A DNA stretch of 64,000 bases from Alphaproteobacteria bacterium (GTDB lineage: Bacteria; Pseudomonadota; Alphaproteobacteria; Caulobacterales; Maricaulaceae), in contig JAJRSJ010000077.1 in the NCBI GenBank assembly GCA_024278855.1, positions 1 to 64,000 of the forward strand, read 5' to 3'. Under the pieces are notes generated by a model. That model did not search any database and was not told the origin of the DNA. It saw nothing but the letters and a program-made list of their open reading frames with translations. A program made the position numbers and the translations under genes. This document shows, one piece after another, positions 63,753 through 64,000 of this stretch (positions are counted from its first letter, which is position 1; each line of letters starts with the position of its first letter).

Positions 63753-64000
63753 ATGAAAATTTTAGGATTTATTGTCTGGTTTTTCCTTTCGGGTTTTATT
63801 GCGAACACAGCTCTGGCCGCAGACATAACGGCCAATTCGGTTCTAAAGCGCGGAACGATTTTAACTCATAATGATGTTTCGATCAGCCTGAACGCAGGGG
63901 AGGACTTGGCGTCTGTCCGTAGCGTCTATATTGGCAAACAATTGACGCGGACGGTGTACGCCGGGCATACAATTGAAGCCCGCTTTGTAAGCGCTCCGAT
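63753..64000 (+). CDS. flgA: P-ring assembly chaperone FlgA, truncated by window edge
   Basis: The first 82 codons start one base after the flgG stop (TAA then ATG). A Sec signal peptide ends near ANTALAADI, followed by an SAF-type segment, SVLKRGTILTHNDVSI, and YIGKQLTRTVYAGHTI, matching the short alphaproteobacterial FlgA that helps FlgI assemble the P-ring in the periplasm. The C-terminal part is outside the window. Confidence 0.85.
   Translation, partial: MKILGFIVWFFLSGFIANTALAADITANSVLKRGTILTHNDVSISLNAGEDLASVRSVYIGKQLTRTVYAGHTIEARFVSAP

Overview
The window reads as one contiguous piece of an alphaproteobacterial chromosome of moderate G+C. The evidence is a set of alphaproteobacterial marker families: an RcdA-like adaptor (DUF1465), a TrcR/DUF1013 regulator, DUF1192, DUF3576, MotE and a DUF6468-type flagellar protein. 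The rpoN-hpf-ptsN order is conserved. The RcdA/TrcR pair hints at a CtrA-type cell-cycle network, as in Caulobacterales and relatives, but genus and order cannot be fixed from the sequence alone. Genes are packed tightly. No tRNA, rRNA, CRISPR array, insertion sequence or prophage was recognised.

Layout. 1-9.7 kb: a partial HAD phosphatase with dapD (lysine/peptidoglycan precursor), a WecG/TagA glycosyltransferase, an M49-like lipoprotein peptidase, an AraC-type regulator with a matching upstream operator, argG, an MscS channel, a trypsin-like protease and a DUF350 membrane protein. 9.7-16 kb: rlmN, then part of a phenylacetate catabolic locus: paaG-paaJ-tetR on the minus strand, divergent from paaI-paaZ. 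16-21 kb: leuS-lptE-holA with a DUF3576 lipoprotein. 21.5-24.2 kb: an SNase-like protein and the cell-cycle group trcR / DUF1192 / rcdA, whose intergenic DNA is unusually rich in repeats and hairpins. 24.2-31.4 kb: a DUF547 protein, Ppx/GppA, ptsN, hpf, rpoN broken by an in-frame stop, and a low-complexity lipoprotein.

31.6-41.1 kb is a purine catabolism island. It runs from xanthine dehydrogenase (xdhABC, with xdhA interrupted by an in-frame TAG) through membrane urate oxidase PuuD, HiuH, UraD, allantoinase PuuE and allantoicase to ureidoglycolate lyase, i.e. xanthine to glyoxylate plus urea. 41-46 kb holds a class V aminotransferase-like enzyme, an MsbA-like ABC exporter, a MaoC hydratase and ubiX.

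46-64 kb is a flagellar island: fliL-DUF6468-motE, fliF-fliH(like)-fliN-fliP-fliG, motB-flgE-flgK-flgL-flgI, a divergent fliM, then motA, an uncharacterised 634-residue secreted protein, flgF, flgG and the start of flgA. It encodes stator, C-ring, MS-ring, part of the export gate, rod, P-ring, hook and hook-filament junction proteins.

The most striking observations are (i) rpoN split by TAA abutting an ATG (TAAATG), (ii) xdhA carrying a TAG where a Gln is expected, (iii) a large unknown secreted protein embedded between motA and flgF in a genome that also has motE, (iv) a terminator, direct repeats and iteron-like repeats around trcR/DUF1192/rcdA, and (v) a 22-bp-phased direct repeat upstream of the AraC-type regulator.
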